The translations under genes and the position numbers were made by a program. Under the pieces are notes generated by a model. That model had not been told where the DNA came from and searched no databases. It was given only the letters and a program-made list of their open reading frames with translations. A DNA stretch of 64,000 bases. Source: Plectosphaerella cucumerina. Taxonomy: Eukaryota > Ascomycota > Sordariomycetes > Glomerellales > Plectosphaerellaceae. The stretch covers positions 7,874,001-7,938,000 of the forward strand of contig JAGPXD010000001.1 in NCBI GenBank assembly GCA_020746995.1, in the 5' to 3' direction. Below, piece by piece: positions 10,346 through 20,779 of the stretch. How positions within the stretch are numbered: position 1 is the first letter of the stretch; every line of letters begins with the position of its first letter.

Positions 10346-12857
10346 ATGGCTTCAATCGAGGATGGTATCCTCGTCTGTTTGCAGGGCTATGAGGCCTTGG
10401 CAGATGCCTTCAATCAGCCTGCTGCCAACGGACTCGCCACTACGTCTAGGGATCCCTCCAGGAGGCACCCCACACAGCTCCAAGTCGAAGGGGAGTTGGC
10501 CAGGTTCAATGTCTGGCGCACTACCGTCGAACAGCCATCGTTTACGGATCGATTTCGCGTCGCCACTCGTAGTCGAAACAAAGTAGTCAATCTCCTGGAT
10601 CATCTCGGGAAGTCTCTTATCCAGGGTGAGCCATGTGTATTTGGCCCTACGACAGATCGCTGACTTCTGATAGCAAGAGAAATCATCCTCGACGAGACAA
10701 GAGCATGGGAGAAACAGCCGCCAGACCCCGGTTTCGATCGATCCAGTCGCGAGACGCGCCTCTCACGAGTCTTTTCAGACATTGTCGAAACGACCACCAG
10801 CCTGCTAGGCCTAGCTGTCCAATGGCCCTCCCACAACCCTATGTCGAAGGCCAAGCCCGGAAGTCTCCCTATCCGCAAGCGCAATATACCGCCCTCACGG
10901 CTGAGAATACCAAAGACTGATGACGGCGCTGATAAAGGAATGGTCACAACGAAAGTATCGCGGAAAACTGCCGATACAGCGCGAGGCGGGAGTTCAGTGG
11001 AGCTCGATGACGGCGCATTATTCTGTGAGATCTGGAGACAAAATGGCCAGGCTAACCTGGATGTAGAGGATCCTTGGTTCAAGACGCTTGCTACCGCATC
11101 TCCAGCACGATCCAGGGACTTTGAATCGTTGCTGCGGAGCAAAGACTACATGAAGTCATTTACTGCATTCCTACAAGCTGGGTTGCATGGAATGTTTGTA
11201 GGCTTTACGGCTAGCTTGCTGCCGGACTTGACCGAATCGGGCACCAGAGAGGTATGTCGCCTGTCCCGTGTAGTACGTTCTGACGGTTGAGCAGGAGTGC
11301 CTTTCCTATTTCTCGGACACGTTGCAGCTATGGAGGGGTATGTTCAGTGATGACGTGGTAAAGTTGCAGCGCGTGAGTAGGTCCGACGTGAAGGTCCTCC
11401 AGGGCAAAGCTCCGGGATCGTCATATGAGGACAAGCGTGTCCTGGTGGAGCTGCGGGACCGGAAGCGTTTCTTGGAGTCGTTCAACCATGAAGAACAAGA
11501 GCAGATTTTGGAACAAATCTGTTCTAGGACCACTGACCGCAGGATTACGTCTATTGCCACCTTTATCGAAGATTTCAAGGTCTTACGACTTGCTGGCAAG
11601 CTGCTCAGAGGGCTCCTCCCGGGGTGTACCGAGATCAGCCCTTCGATTCGCGAAGCAGCTCAGACTGGACAGAACGGCGAAAAATGTGTCGTTCAACTCA
11701 CAGAGGCCAGCTACACGCTGATTCGTTGCGATGACGCTGTTCGAGCTGAGCTCGGCAGACGGCAGATCTGGCTTGCAGCACTGCGACTTGTTTGCGGCAA
11801 ACGAGAGGCCGACGCGGGATCAACCGAGAGCCCCTCGGAGACGCTGCATGGGCTTGCCATGCTGGCGGAGGCCTTGGGCATTCTTTCTTCGAGGGAATCG
11901 CGACGCATACAAACCTCCTTCTCCTCCCTTTTGCCCAAGCACCGCAGTGCAGAGGAGGCACTGAGGCCGGAAGACGCAATACGGCAGTCCATATGCAGAC
12001 ATCCGACCGGCCAACACCACGAGACATTGTTTCTCGCCCATTTACACAGCCCTCAGCATTACGGCTGCTGTGATGTTGCCGAGTATCTCGCATACCGCAC
12101 GCTTTACCTTGCCTTCTTTGGCCGACAAATGCCGTTCAACATCAGCGTCATCCCGGCATTCCCCGTCCTCTACTCCTTGTACGAAATAAGTGGCACCCCC
12201 AGAGAGAGAGATGCCTTGACGCCGGAAACCGCTATGGCCGATCATGGACTCCTCAGTGATGGTGAACTCGGCACGTCGGAGGTCAGGCTTGAATGGCGAA
12301 AGCTGCGCAAGGCCCTGAGTGAAGAGAGCCCTGCCCGGACAAACGCAGTCCACATCGTCGAGAGAGAGGCTGCTGGCGTCGAAAGGTGGACTTCCAGCAC
12401 ATATATGTCCGAAGTCGCAGACCATACATCTGTTGCGGCCCCCTCGCATCGTCATGAGAGCGTCGCGGCAACCACTCAGGCGCATGCCAACAACAACGCA
12501 CCCTCTAGCCAAACCAAGCCCACCGATGCGATGACTGGGGCTTGGCGACATGTGGACGGTCGACCGCAGTACCTTCGACTGGAGCCGGCTCAGGTGCTCG
12601 AATCCGCGGTTCTACCGAGGGGCAGGCCTATCCAGGTCACATTCAAGCGACACCTACAACCGGAGTCGAGGACTGCTCAAGTGGTCCAGATTGACCCGTC
12701 CGACCCGACCACGCTTCAAAAACTGGCTGATGGTTACGATGAGCGGGGGTATTACTTATTTGACGAGAACAGAGTCAGTATTCCGCCCGAAAGAGTCACG
12801 GACCTACTCATCGGAACCAACCGGACGATATTCTTCATTCCCAAGCCCCTTCCTTAG
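10346..12857 (+). CDS. DUF3723-family protein with extra N-terminal region
   Basis: Exons 10346-10625, 10674-11251 and 11295-12857 give 806 residues. The C-terminal two thirds match the fungal DUF3723 pattern: an EIWRQNG...PWFKTLA segment, RVSRSDVKVLQGKAPG, KCVVQLTEASYTL, RRQIWLAALR, YLAYRTLYLAFFGRQMPF and the terminal VTFKR...VQIDPSDPTTLQKLADGY...FDENR...TNRTIFFIPK module. The function of DUF3723 is unknown; the family is common in accessory fungal DNA. The first 90-110 residues are different: they open with a region around GELARFNVWRTTVEQPS that resembles the short helical N-terminal domain of many fungal NLR-like and HET-related proteins. Introns are short with good consensus. A low-complexity stretch occupies about residues 640-720. 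It reads as intact. Confidence 0.75.
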
Positions 12858-12859
12858 GC

Positions 12860-13566
12860 CAGTTCCATCAGGCGCCGCGATTCATTCGGGGAGAGCTGCC
12901 TGGAACTATCTCAAACCAAACGGTAACAGCCTCACTGAAGCAGAATGTATATCCAGTGGGACCTTCCAAGGACACGAACGATAAAGACGAGATGATAATG
13001 TACCAAGCCAGAAGAAGCCTCAAGAAGAAAAAGACAAATCCATGATATAAACTCCTTCGATTCGCCTTTAGCTCAGTCGTCCTTGCGCATTGCTCCTGCC
13101 TTTGTAAGGTACCGTACCTGTGGGGCAACTGGCGGCTTGATGCTGCTCTGATCTCCCTGGTGCCATAACAGTATCCTGGTCTGTGGCTCAGTCCGGATGC
13201 TGCTGTAGTTCATGATGACAAGCCGAGCAAGTTCCTAAAATCGTCCATATGGTCGTCAATTCTGGATCGAGTCTGAAAGCGCTCGCTGTCACTACAGAAC
13301 CGTGCTCCACAGTAGGCTATCTGCACAAGCCTTTCTGGATGACTTGGTTCTACGCATACTGTGTGACATGCAACCGGAGCAACGCGGACACATGCTGCGT
13401 ATAAGGCGGTGCATTACTGGAACCCCCTCCCTCTGACCAAATTGCAACATACTGTTCTCACCTTCTTTGACTCGACACCCCAGTCATTGTCTTGTTTAAA
13501 ACTCTACCTTCTGCTCGTCTCGGATCCTCTCGGAGCAAGACACGACCCGAACTGACACGACCGGTT
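12860..13566. other. Intergenic stretch, nothing seen
   Basis: Probably the 3' flank of the DUF3723 gene and the 5' flank of the next ORF. No repeat, RNA gene or coding segment that I can support. Confidence 0.4.
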
Positions 13567-14106
13567 ATGGACAAACTCAGCGTCACTATTCCGAACGAGA
13601 CTCCGCCACCGTCCTCTGGCCAGCAACTCCTTTCTCTCAAATCACCGGAATCGGGAGGGTTATTCAACCATTTCGAGCGCAGAACCAAGAGAAATTTCGA
13701 ACGAAACGGCAGCATTAGCACCTTGGAGCTGAGCATCCAGAATGTATCGGGGTCTGCGTGGGCATCCATCAGCGTGGACAACAGAGTCTTGCTGTCCGTC
13801 TTGCTCTTCCCTTCTACTACATGCGGTGATCCAGACATGAAGATCGGCAGTCTGGGTCTGCCTGGAGACCGCTGGCTGAGAAGTCTTTTCAGAAGCATGG
13901 GATTGGCATCCGAGGAGAGTCTTCATTACCGCGACGCGGCAACCGAGGTCATAGAGGTGCCTTTTCATCACGGAGTGGTCATCTTTCAACTGCTGGTACG
14001 GCGAGTGTCTCACGGAACACCACAAACGCCCCAGAGATCGCCCCTCTGTTCATACATAATCCTCCTACGGCAGGATGACCATATTATTGCTGCACAGATC
14101 ATCTAA
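13567..14106 (+). CDS. Orphan ORF, 179 residues
   Basis: An uninterrupted frame from ATG 13567 encoding 179 residues with balanced composition. After a Pro/Ser-rich start come a charged stretch (HFERRTKRNFERN), then alternating hydrophobic segments (STLELSIQNVSGSAWASISV, LLSVLLFPS) suggesting beta structure, and a C-terminal VVIFQLLVRR. No signal peptide or known domain. It is tail-to-tail with the minus-strand ORF at 14160-14588. Confidence 0.4.
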   Translation: MDKLSVTIPNETPPPSSGQQLLSLKSPESGGLFNHFERRTKRNFERNGSISTLELSIQNVSGSAWASISVDNRVLLSVLLFPSTTCGDPDMKIGSLGLPGDRWLRSLFRSMGLASEESLHYRDAATEVIEVPFHHGVVIFQLLVRRVSHGTPQTPQRSPLCSYIILLRQDDHIIAAQII

Positions 14107-14159
14107 TAGCAAACTGTCGTCCTTACAAACAGCCTCATGTTGGGCAGGTGATCATGGTC

Positions 14160-14588
14160 TCAGTACCTCCTCCGTCGTTTGCCTTCTCTGATACTTTGCG
14201 GTTGCATTCGCTTCCCCTGGCTGACTTCCCTGGGGCCCACTGGCAGATGGTCTGCCCTTCCAAAAGGCTTGCACCACCCCTGAGCCGTCATCAGCCAGTT
14301 CAACGTGAACGGCGAGCTGCTTATGTCGCAGGATTGTCTGCTTTGGTCGCTGAGAGCCACGGAGAAACGTGCCTCCAGGCCTGAGACGCAGACCTCGACA
14401 GGAAGCCGCAGCGGGTGCGTCTCCAGCTCCCATTCGGCGCTGCCTGTCAGAGGAACAGAAATGTCAAGCACGTGAAAGACGAAACCCTCTCTCTCCAACC
14501 GCGAGACGAGGTGTGCCAAGTCCGGCCCTGGTGGCAAATCGCATAGAATGCTCCCCTGACAGCTTACCCCACGTCGCGAGCGAATCAA
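14160..14588 (-). CDS. Orphan ORF downstream of nuclease-kinase gene
   Basis: A 142-residue frame with protein-like composition: DLAHLVSRLEREGFVFHVLD, a central LRLPVEVCVSGLEARFSVAL, and a basic C-terminus. The strand is the same as that of the nuclease-kinase gene ending at 14643, so it could be a separate small gene or a detached continuation of that gene. I see no known domain. Confidence 0.35.
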   Translation of the reverse strand: MIRSRRGVSCQGSILCDLPPGPDLAHLVSRLEREGFVFHVLDISVPLTGSAEWELETHPLRLPVEVCVSGLEARFSVALSDQSRQSCDISSSPFTLNWLMTAQGWCKPFGRADHLPVGPREVSQGKRMQPQSIREGKRRRRY

Positions 14589-14642
14589 GCTCCACTGTAG
14601 CTCCGCGCGAGGTCTGAGACCATGCGTGATGCCCGGAGAGCC

Positions 14643-16990
14643 TCAGCGCTTGACCTTTGCCGCAGTAAATTCCCCTCCTCGGCTTGGTTGGTTAGCAGCT
14701 GCGGCACTTCCGTGGCTCTGGGTAGGAGAATGAAGCAAACTTCTCGCTTGCCCGAGCAGCTTGCCAAAAGGGCGACGAACCCTGCCATTGAGCACGATTT
14801 GTTGCAGCTGGCGATTGTTGCCCGCTGATTGAGACCGACGGTGCCCCCGCAGCTCATGAGTGAGCTGCGCAGGAGACCTGGCCTTCTTCATGAGAGGCTG
14901 TGGGGGGGCCAGCGTTGCCCCTTCAAAGTCGATAAGCATAGGGCGGCTTGTCTCGCTGCACCAAAAGATGTTTGGAGTACGGACATCGCCGTGGATCACA
15001 CCTAGTCGGTGTATTGCCCCAAGAAGTTCGGTCAGATCCGGCTGGCTGGTGCTGATAGGAGTACCAGCCCAAGAGAGAAGTAGCATGTGAACGACCCGCA
15101 CGTGGTGATCGTACTCGTACGGGCGTTTCAGACTGATGGCCCCGAGGAAGACGGGCACGCCAGCTCCTTGCAGAGGCTTGAGTATCTTGTATATGGTGCC
15201 TTCGTGAACAAGATTGTCGACAAATTTCGGAACGGTGCCTTTCGCAATGACGGTGTACCCATATGCTGCCAGTGTGACTTGGAATGCGACGCCACGTGCG
15301 CCCTGTTTCCCAAGTTTGACGACGTCTTTGTCCAGAGACTGAGCGAGCTGGTCCTGGAGCAGATGCAGCCAGCGACTAGAGTCGACCGGGTGGTGCGTGC
15401 GTCCTGGACGGCTTTCTTGGTGCAACAGGACGTTAGGACATCCGTCGTCCAGTGGTCCGCCATTCACAAGCCCAAGCAGACAACGTTGGGTGCAGTACTG
15501 CCGCAGCTGGACAGAGCCCGGTGCGCCACGACGATGATCGCTTGGGCTGGGTTGTGCGTGCTGCTGCACTTGGCGACGGGGTCTGCGGCTTGGACTGTCG
15601 TGGTGGCGCCCATCGTCATCTGACTGTTCCGGTGATTCGTCGCGGGCGGAGTCTTGGGATGTCGGGCGGCATGTAACCGCTGAAGCGCGACGACGAAAGT
15701 TGTACGGTGACCGATCGAAATTCCTGTACGTCCTTGGTTCGAAGGCCGAGGGTGGCGGCGTCTGCTTCCGTTCGGTCACCGGTATGCGCCTCAGGATCGC
15801 CTCGTAGTCCTCTTGCCACTGTTCCAGTTGTTCCATGGCCTGGTGCCGTGCGTCCTGGCCGCGAGGCGATGATGTAAGCGCCAGCAGAGTAAAGGCTAGA
15901 ACCTGGCTGACGGCAGTGCAATGGGTGGAGTTCTCGGGGTGCGCGTCAACCTCGAGTCGTGGCTCGGCGAGATGGAACAGAAGATGGCCGGGGTGGGCCC
16001 AGTCGATCTTGAGGAAGACGAAAGCCTCGCCGGTGGCGAAGTAGCCGTATTTGAGCCCGGCCAAGATCATGTAGTGGTATGTCTGGGCCACGGCGGCGGC
16101 GACAATCCTGTCCGCATGGTACTGAAAGAGAGCCGCGGGGTCGGTCGGAACCGTGGCCGTGTTGACAACCTCCTCTTGAATATCCATTTCCCGCAAGCCC
16201 AGGCGAAGATGCGGCAGCGTCAACTTGTGCGGCGGCTTGTATTCGACGACAAAGGCGAGGGTGCGTTGGGTCGGGTCCGCCTCGTCGTGCCTGTACACGC
16301 AGACTTGGTCGGCACGGAGCTGGTTCGGGTCGTACGCTGCACGCCGCTCCATGGGCTCCTCGGCGCCATCGCTCAGGGCGTTGGGGTGGTTGTCAAAGAC
16401 GACGCCGTTGGCCAGGTTGAACTGGCGCTTGGTCGCAGCATTGCCTCGGAGGATATTGACGATCCTGGACACAGGGTCCTCGACGATGGTGTGTTGGAAG
16501 TACTCCAGGTCGCGCTCGTTGGCGATCTTCCTGCCGGCCAAGCGTTGTCTGAGCCCCAGCAGGAAGCTCAGACTTTCGAAAGCCCGCTCGTCTGCAGGGA
16601 ACGTCGAATGCAGTCGTCCCAGAATCGTCCCTGGGTATGCAAAAAGTCCGGCCACGCAGACAGTCTCGAAGGTAGATACTTGTTCTGAGGACTTGTTGTG
16701 GAACCCTTGGAGGTGAGGCTTTTGTCGGATTCAGCAGTGACGTTGACGTCGAGTTGTCGGTGGCAATTGTCAATGTACTCGGTGAGGGTGGACGGTCTCG
16801 ACTGGCGCTCGGCACGATCTGCACGTAGCCGTTCGGCTTCTGCACGTTGCCGTCTTAGATCTGCGAATCGTTGGTATCCATGGAGCGAGTTGGAGGGCGA
16901 TATTTGGCTTGCTCGACGCTGCTGACCCTGGGGAACAGGGCATTGGGAACAACGGGTCGGGGTTTGTTGTTGCTTACATAATCCACGAGC
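14643..16990 (-). pseudogene. PD-(D/E)XK-like nuclease and protein-kinase fusion, frame disrupted
   Basis: A long minus-strand frame (16655-14643, 670 codons) carries two modules. About 95-240 resembles a restriction-endonuclease fold: FVVEYKPPHK (E-x-K) then QTYHYMILAGLKYGYFATGE. About 440-590 is a divergent kinase: LGKQGARGVAF (Gly-rich), VIAKGT (Lys), VIHGDVRTPNIFW (HxD...N) and MLIDFEGA (DFE for DFG). This pairing is known from fungal FunK1/CR-effector-like proteins, often misnamed metalloprotease. The N-terminal part typical of the family (coiled coil, then YLPSRLSAWPDFLHTQG) is present at about 16990-16580 but in another frame. The same bases near 16570 encode both the end of that part (RSLQTSG) and the start of the long frame (TFPADER). 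I infer a small deletion and a disrupted gene; a hidden intron is less likely. Confidence 0.75.
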
Positions 16991-16999
16991 ATTGTCCGG

Positions 17000-18400
17000 C
17001 AGTGCGATATGTCACCTGGCCGCTGCCGGCGGAATCAGGACTTCATGCTTCCAAATAAGCTGCAGTCTCTACTAACACATCTTGCTCTATGAACACGGCT
17101 TCTCTGTTAAGGGACGACCACCTCCGTGCGGGTCTTTCGCGATCCTCGTCGCCAGAGATAGCCTGCGGGCAGTTCGAGATGGTCATAGCGTCCAGAGCCG
17201 CGCTTAAGTCAACGCGTTCTGGCGCGTCCTTGGAAGTATCTGTGCGGTATCCCGCAATCTCGGACGACACTACCAGCCAGGATGCACAGCAGCTCAGGAC
17301 GGCACAGAGGCGAGTGGCGTGTGTACACGCTGCCTGCCCAGAACCGTTGCCGAACTCCGTGTTCTCCCATCTCGGACGCCGCGGCGTGACACTAATCCGT
17401 TCGACGTGGGACTGCGTGCCAGAGCTACTTTCGGCCACCAAATGCGATGACTGCCTCCCTCGCGGTCCCGCGCAGTCCCGCGCATCACACACGCCGAGAG
17501 CCGCGTCGAGCATCTCCAGGCGCTGCTGGACGCGAGCATCTCTCTGGACGACCGGGAGATCGATCCACCCCGACAGAGATACCACCGACGCGGCACGTTA
17601 TCGCCTGTCTTGAAAGTACAGAACCCTGCGACGCCCGCCTTCTTCATGAGCAGCGGATGGGACCGCCCAACATCAACACGTCTGTTCAGAACAGAATGAA
17701 CGCAAAGGTTTTCCTCGCGGCATGAGACCATCTTCTCCCACAGCATCATGCCCCTCTGGCGGCTCGTGTTCGCATAGGTCAAGCTGAGAAGCTCCGGCAC
17801 CGCAGTGGTGGCCCTAGCGGGAGAACGAATCGTGTCGCCCGGACCGATATATGCCGTTCGCGAAAGCTGCTTTTCATTGTATCCTGTACTTTATCTACCA
17901 GCACAGCCTGCCAGTAGTCGCATGGCGCGAGAACGACCTCTTGCTTTGTGTTCCTTGCCTTGCTTCGGCTGTTGTAGGTTAAACTTCACATGATTGCGTA
18001 TCGGAAGATGGTCGGTGGGCTTCCGGAGGTGGACTTGCAAGGTCCCAGTCATGTAGCGGCAGAATTATAGAGGACATGACTGGCTGGAACGGGATGGACG
18101 ACGTGAGAAGCCGGACCGGGCAGGTCAGAGCGTCCGCGTCAGAGGTTTGGGCTGCCTGTTCACCCTCAACGAGGCGTCATCGAGGACGATAATGTCATCA
18201 AAAGGCGATTGAGCAGCCGAGGTCTTCGGTGCCCATGTCGAGAGGAGGCCGAAGGAGGAATGACCGGTCGATTCGCCATTAGGAACTACCTGTCCCCTGT
18301 GGCCGACAAAAACGATCGGCGGGCTCGCCGTCGCACCCTTGGCACCCTCCCGGAACTCGCGGACACTGCTTGCGAGTTCCTCTCCGCACAGCGATAGGCG
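17000..18400. other. Stretch without recognisable gene
   Basis: Frames of 170-180 codons exist on both strands around 17040-17800. They overlap one another, are rich in Ser/Arg, and lack motifs. I cannot support a gene here. Confidence 0.35.
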
Positions 18401-18403
18401 TCC

Positions 18404-19204
18404 TTGTGCCACTCGACTTGGATAGATCAGGATGCGGGAGTGGGGCACAACGCGTGGAGATCGGGGTTTTCTGGGCCGCTTCCCCGCGTTGTTGGAGTCT
18501 CGCGCCATCGTCGCTTCGCCGTTAATCACGAAGGCCCAAGTGTTCCCCCTCAGCGGCCCTCCTCTTTGCCCTCTGTGTCGGCATGGCCACCAGTCACTAC
18601 GACCTTGCTCAAACAGGGATCACAGTCCGCCATGCATGAAGCCTGCGCGCAGCGTTGCAAGTTCCGCCATTCGACAAGCACTTCCGACTACGATGAAGCC
18701 AGCGACTCTTGCTCAGATGATGCCAGCGGCAGCGAAGGGGTTTCTATGGCTGAATTAACCGACAGCGAAAGAGCGAATTTTCCAGATTCGGATGTCGTCG
18801 CTGTGAAACCTCTACCGAGGCGGTTGGCGCCCGAGGTCACTCCCGGCGGAGACTTTCGTTGTCGTCAAGCAACCATTACCGGCAGCCGCCAAGCCCAGAC
18901 CCGTGGCATCATCAACCCGCCAACCTCGCGCGACCCATTCGAGCCCGGATCGGAAGGTATTGCAGTTGCCACGTTCCAGGAATGGCCATTGGATGGGGTG
19001 ACTGGACGGCTACATAGCCACATTTCAGCTCCAGTCCTCCTGGGACCTGTGTGCCATGACGTTGCCGAAGATGACCTCCTCTAAGGAGGAAGAAGGGATA
19101 TCATGGAAAGAGCTGCACGAGCGATTCACCAAGTCCCATCCTGGGCGGAGTACAGGGCGCCACAGGTGCGTTACTGTACCAAGCTGAAGGATCGACATGA
19201 ATGA
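18404..19204 (+). pseudogene. Myb/SANT-like protein, broken copy 1
   Basis: A relative of the gene at 61927-63629. Shared pieces are a Pro/Ser-rich N-terminal segment, an EASDSCSDDASG motif, a TRGIINPPTSR segment, TFQEWPLDG, then a region that in a shifted frame reads ATFQLQSSWDLC, and finally the Myb-like end GISWKELHERFTKSHPGRS...VRYCTKLKDRHE. At least two frameshifts (near 18995 and 19080) and one in-frame stop separate these pieces. Such Myb-like modules bind DNA in relatives; here the reading frame is lost. The 5' end is uncertain. The element at 19257 lies 52 bases downstream. Confidence 0.65.
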
Positions 19205-19256
19205 TACTCGCGGTGTTTCACAGTTGAGCGTGTGTGTGTAAATGACAAATACAGTA

Positions 19257-19599
19257 CAGCCAAATTCGAAATCGGTGTCCGGTCCCACACTGTCACACTC
19301 TTTCCCGACAAAGAACTCCCGGTGATGACACGGTTGATGACACAGTGCTCCTTAACATCGGACACGTTAGTATGATGTAGCCACGGCCAATGTTCGGCTG
19401 ACTTATTGTGACTGTGAGATGGTGATGCCGGAGCTCTGTCTCGAGAAGATCGACCATGGTGGAAGGCAATGGAGCCGGGCATCAGATACATCACAACAAC
19501 GTGCCCCACACTTATGTGCACGATGTCATCACCCGCACCTCATTGTTCAAAATAATGTTGAAGAGTGCGGGGAGCGGACACTGATTTCGAATTTGGCTG
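19257..19599. mobile_element. 343-base MITE-like element with TA target duplication
   Basis: The ends are inverted repeats of 25 bases with one mismatch: CAGCCAAATTCGAAATCGGT... at the left and the complement at the right (19575-19599). Each end is flanked directly by TA (19255-19256 and 19600-19601), the duplication made by Tc1/mariner-pogo transposases. Weaker inverted similarity continues inward (TCCCACACTG...ACACTCTT against the reversed right side). No open frame of transposase size is inside, so this is a non-autonomous element. Confidence 0.8.
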
Positions 19600-19601
19600 T
19601 A

Positions 19602-19736
19602 CGTGCGTATCGTTCTCGTGGAGCAGCCTACGAGTTTGGCTATGTCAGCATCTTTGGGGACTTTTTCTCCTTGTAATTCAATGTTGAGGATGTCACGAAG
19701 GAGGTCTCGCGATGCTTGGGTAAGTCGGAATGCCAT
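19602..19736 (-). pseudogene. Transposase N-terminal HTH fragment
   Basis: From ATG 19736 the minus strand reads about 45 residues with MAFRLTQASRDLLRDILN followed by DADIAKLVGCSTRTIRTY, a helix-turn-helix like that at the start of Tc1/pogo-type transposases. The frame then enters the inverted repeat of the adjacent element and makes no sense beyond it. Either the element inserted into an old transposase gene, or this is a short relic. Confidence 0.45.
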
Positions 19737-19940
19737 ATTGGTCTGGGACAGTTGCTGAGGTTTGCACACAAGGGTAAACATAGACGTTGGTGGTTTCAGC
19801 ATGGCGGGTGATGGTTTGGCACTGGATATGGACTAGCGTCGAGAGTCACGTGATAAAGTAGCCTCGCGGGGATTGTTGTTGAATTCCGCCTCGGGTTCTT
19901 CTGCCCAACGTCCATTTCAACAGGCGACAAATCCCACGAG

Positions 19941-20778
19941 ATGTCGTCCGGTAACCGACTCCGTCCTTCATTTTTCCATAGAAAAGCGCTAACACCACTT
20001 TTCAGATCAGAATTTCCGAATCTACCAGTCCAACGAGGCCTTCGTGGAGAAGGATGGCGACTGGGTATTCCACTCGACCAAAATCATCATCGAGCAAGGC
20101 GACCGGTATTTTTCTGCGAGCGTTCCCGAGCGACAGCGTCAACTTCTTGCTACCATCGATCTCGACAGGCTCTGCAAGACTGTCATCCCCACAGAAGATA
20201 TCTGGCCGTTGCATGAACCTGGTATTTCCATCATTGCGGAACCACCGACTGCCGAGCACTTCTGCAAGAAGCCGAGCCTTATTCAATACGGAGATACTGA
20301 GGCATCCCTCCATCCTGGAAGGGAGCTTTTGAAAGAAGCCAAGGTCTGCGAGGTCTTGAAACAGCGACCACACCCCAATGTTGCGGCCTATTTTGGGTCC
20401 ATTGTCGAAGGCGGCAGGATCAAAGGTCTTGTTTTCCAAAAGTATGCGATGACCCTGTCGCAAAGGCTCCGGATCCCGAAGCCTTTCGATGGCATGCGCT
20501 GCCTACGAGCGATTGAAGAAGGGCTGCGCCACCTGCATTCCTTGGGTTTGGTCCACAATGACTTGAACCCCAGCAACATCATGGTCGACAACGATGATAA
20601 TGTCGTAATTATTGACTTCGACTCCTGCGAGCACCAAGGTGCGGAGTTGGGCCCCAAGACAGACACTCCTGGCTGGGAAATCATGTCCAGGCTTGCTGTT
20701 CCGGATAATGATCTTTCCAATCTATCGAAACTACGGGACCTCGTGGTTGACCGTTCTCTCTCTGTCGCGTGTAGTTGA
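19941..20778 (+). CDS. Small divergent protein kinase
   Basis: A 10-base first exon (19941-19950), a 55-base intron and exon 20006-20778 give 260 residues. The short first exon is needed to reach an ATG and splices in frame to QNFRIYQSNEAFVEKD. Kinase features are a catalytic loop LVHNDLNPSNIMVD (HND...N, with Asn in place of Arg), an IIDFDSC metal-binding motif (DFD for DFG), EAKVCEVLKQRPHPNVAAYFG (the Glu helix) and an early-C-lobe PGWEIM. The N-lobe Gly-rich loop is poorly defined and the C-lobe is short. Fungi carry many such kinases of unknown role. It could be an active Ser/Thr kinase or a degenerate one. No partner gene is evident. Confidence 0.75.
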
Positions 20779-20779
20779 G

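Noticed and set aside
15921..16688. Plus-strand frame of 255 codons
   Set aside because: Antisense of the nuclease-kinase gene; composition follows its codon pattern.
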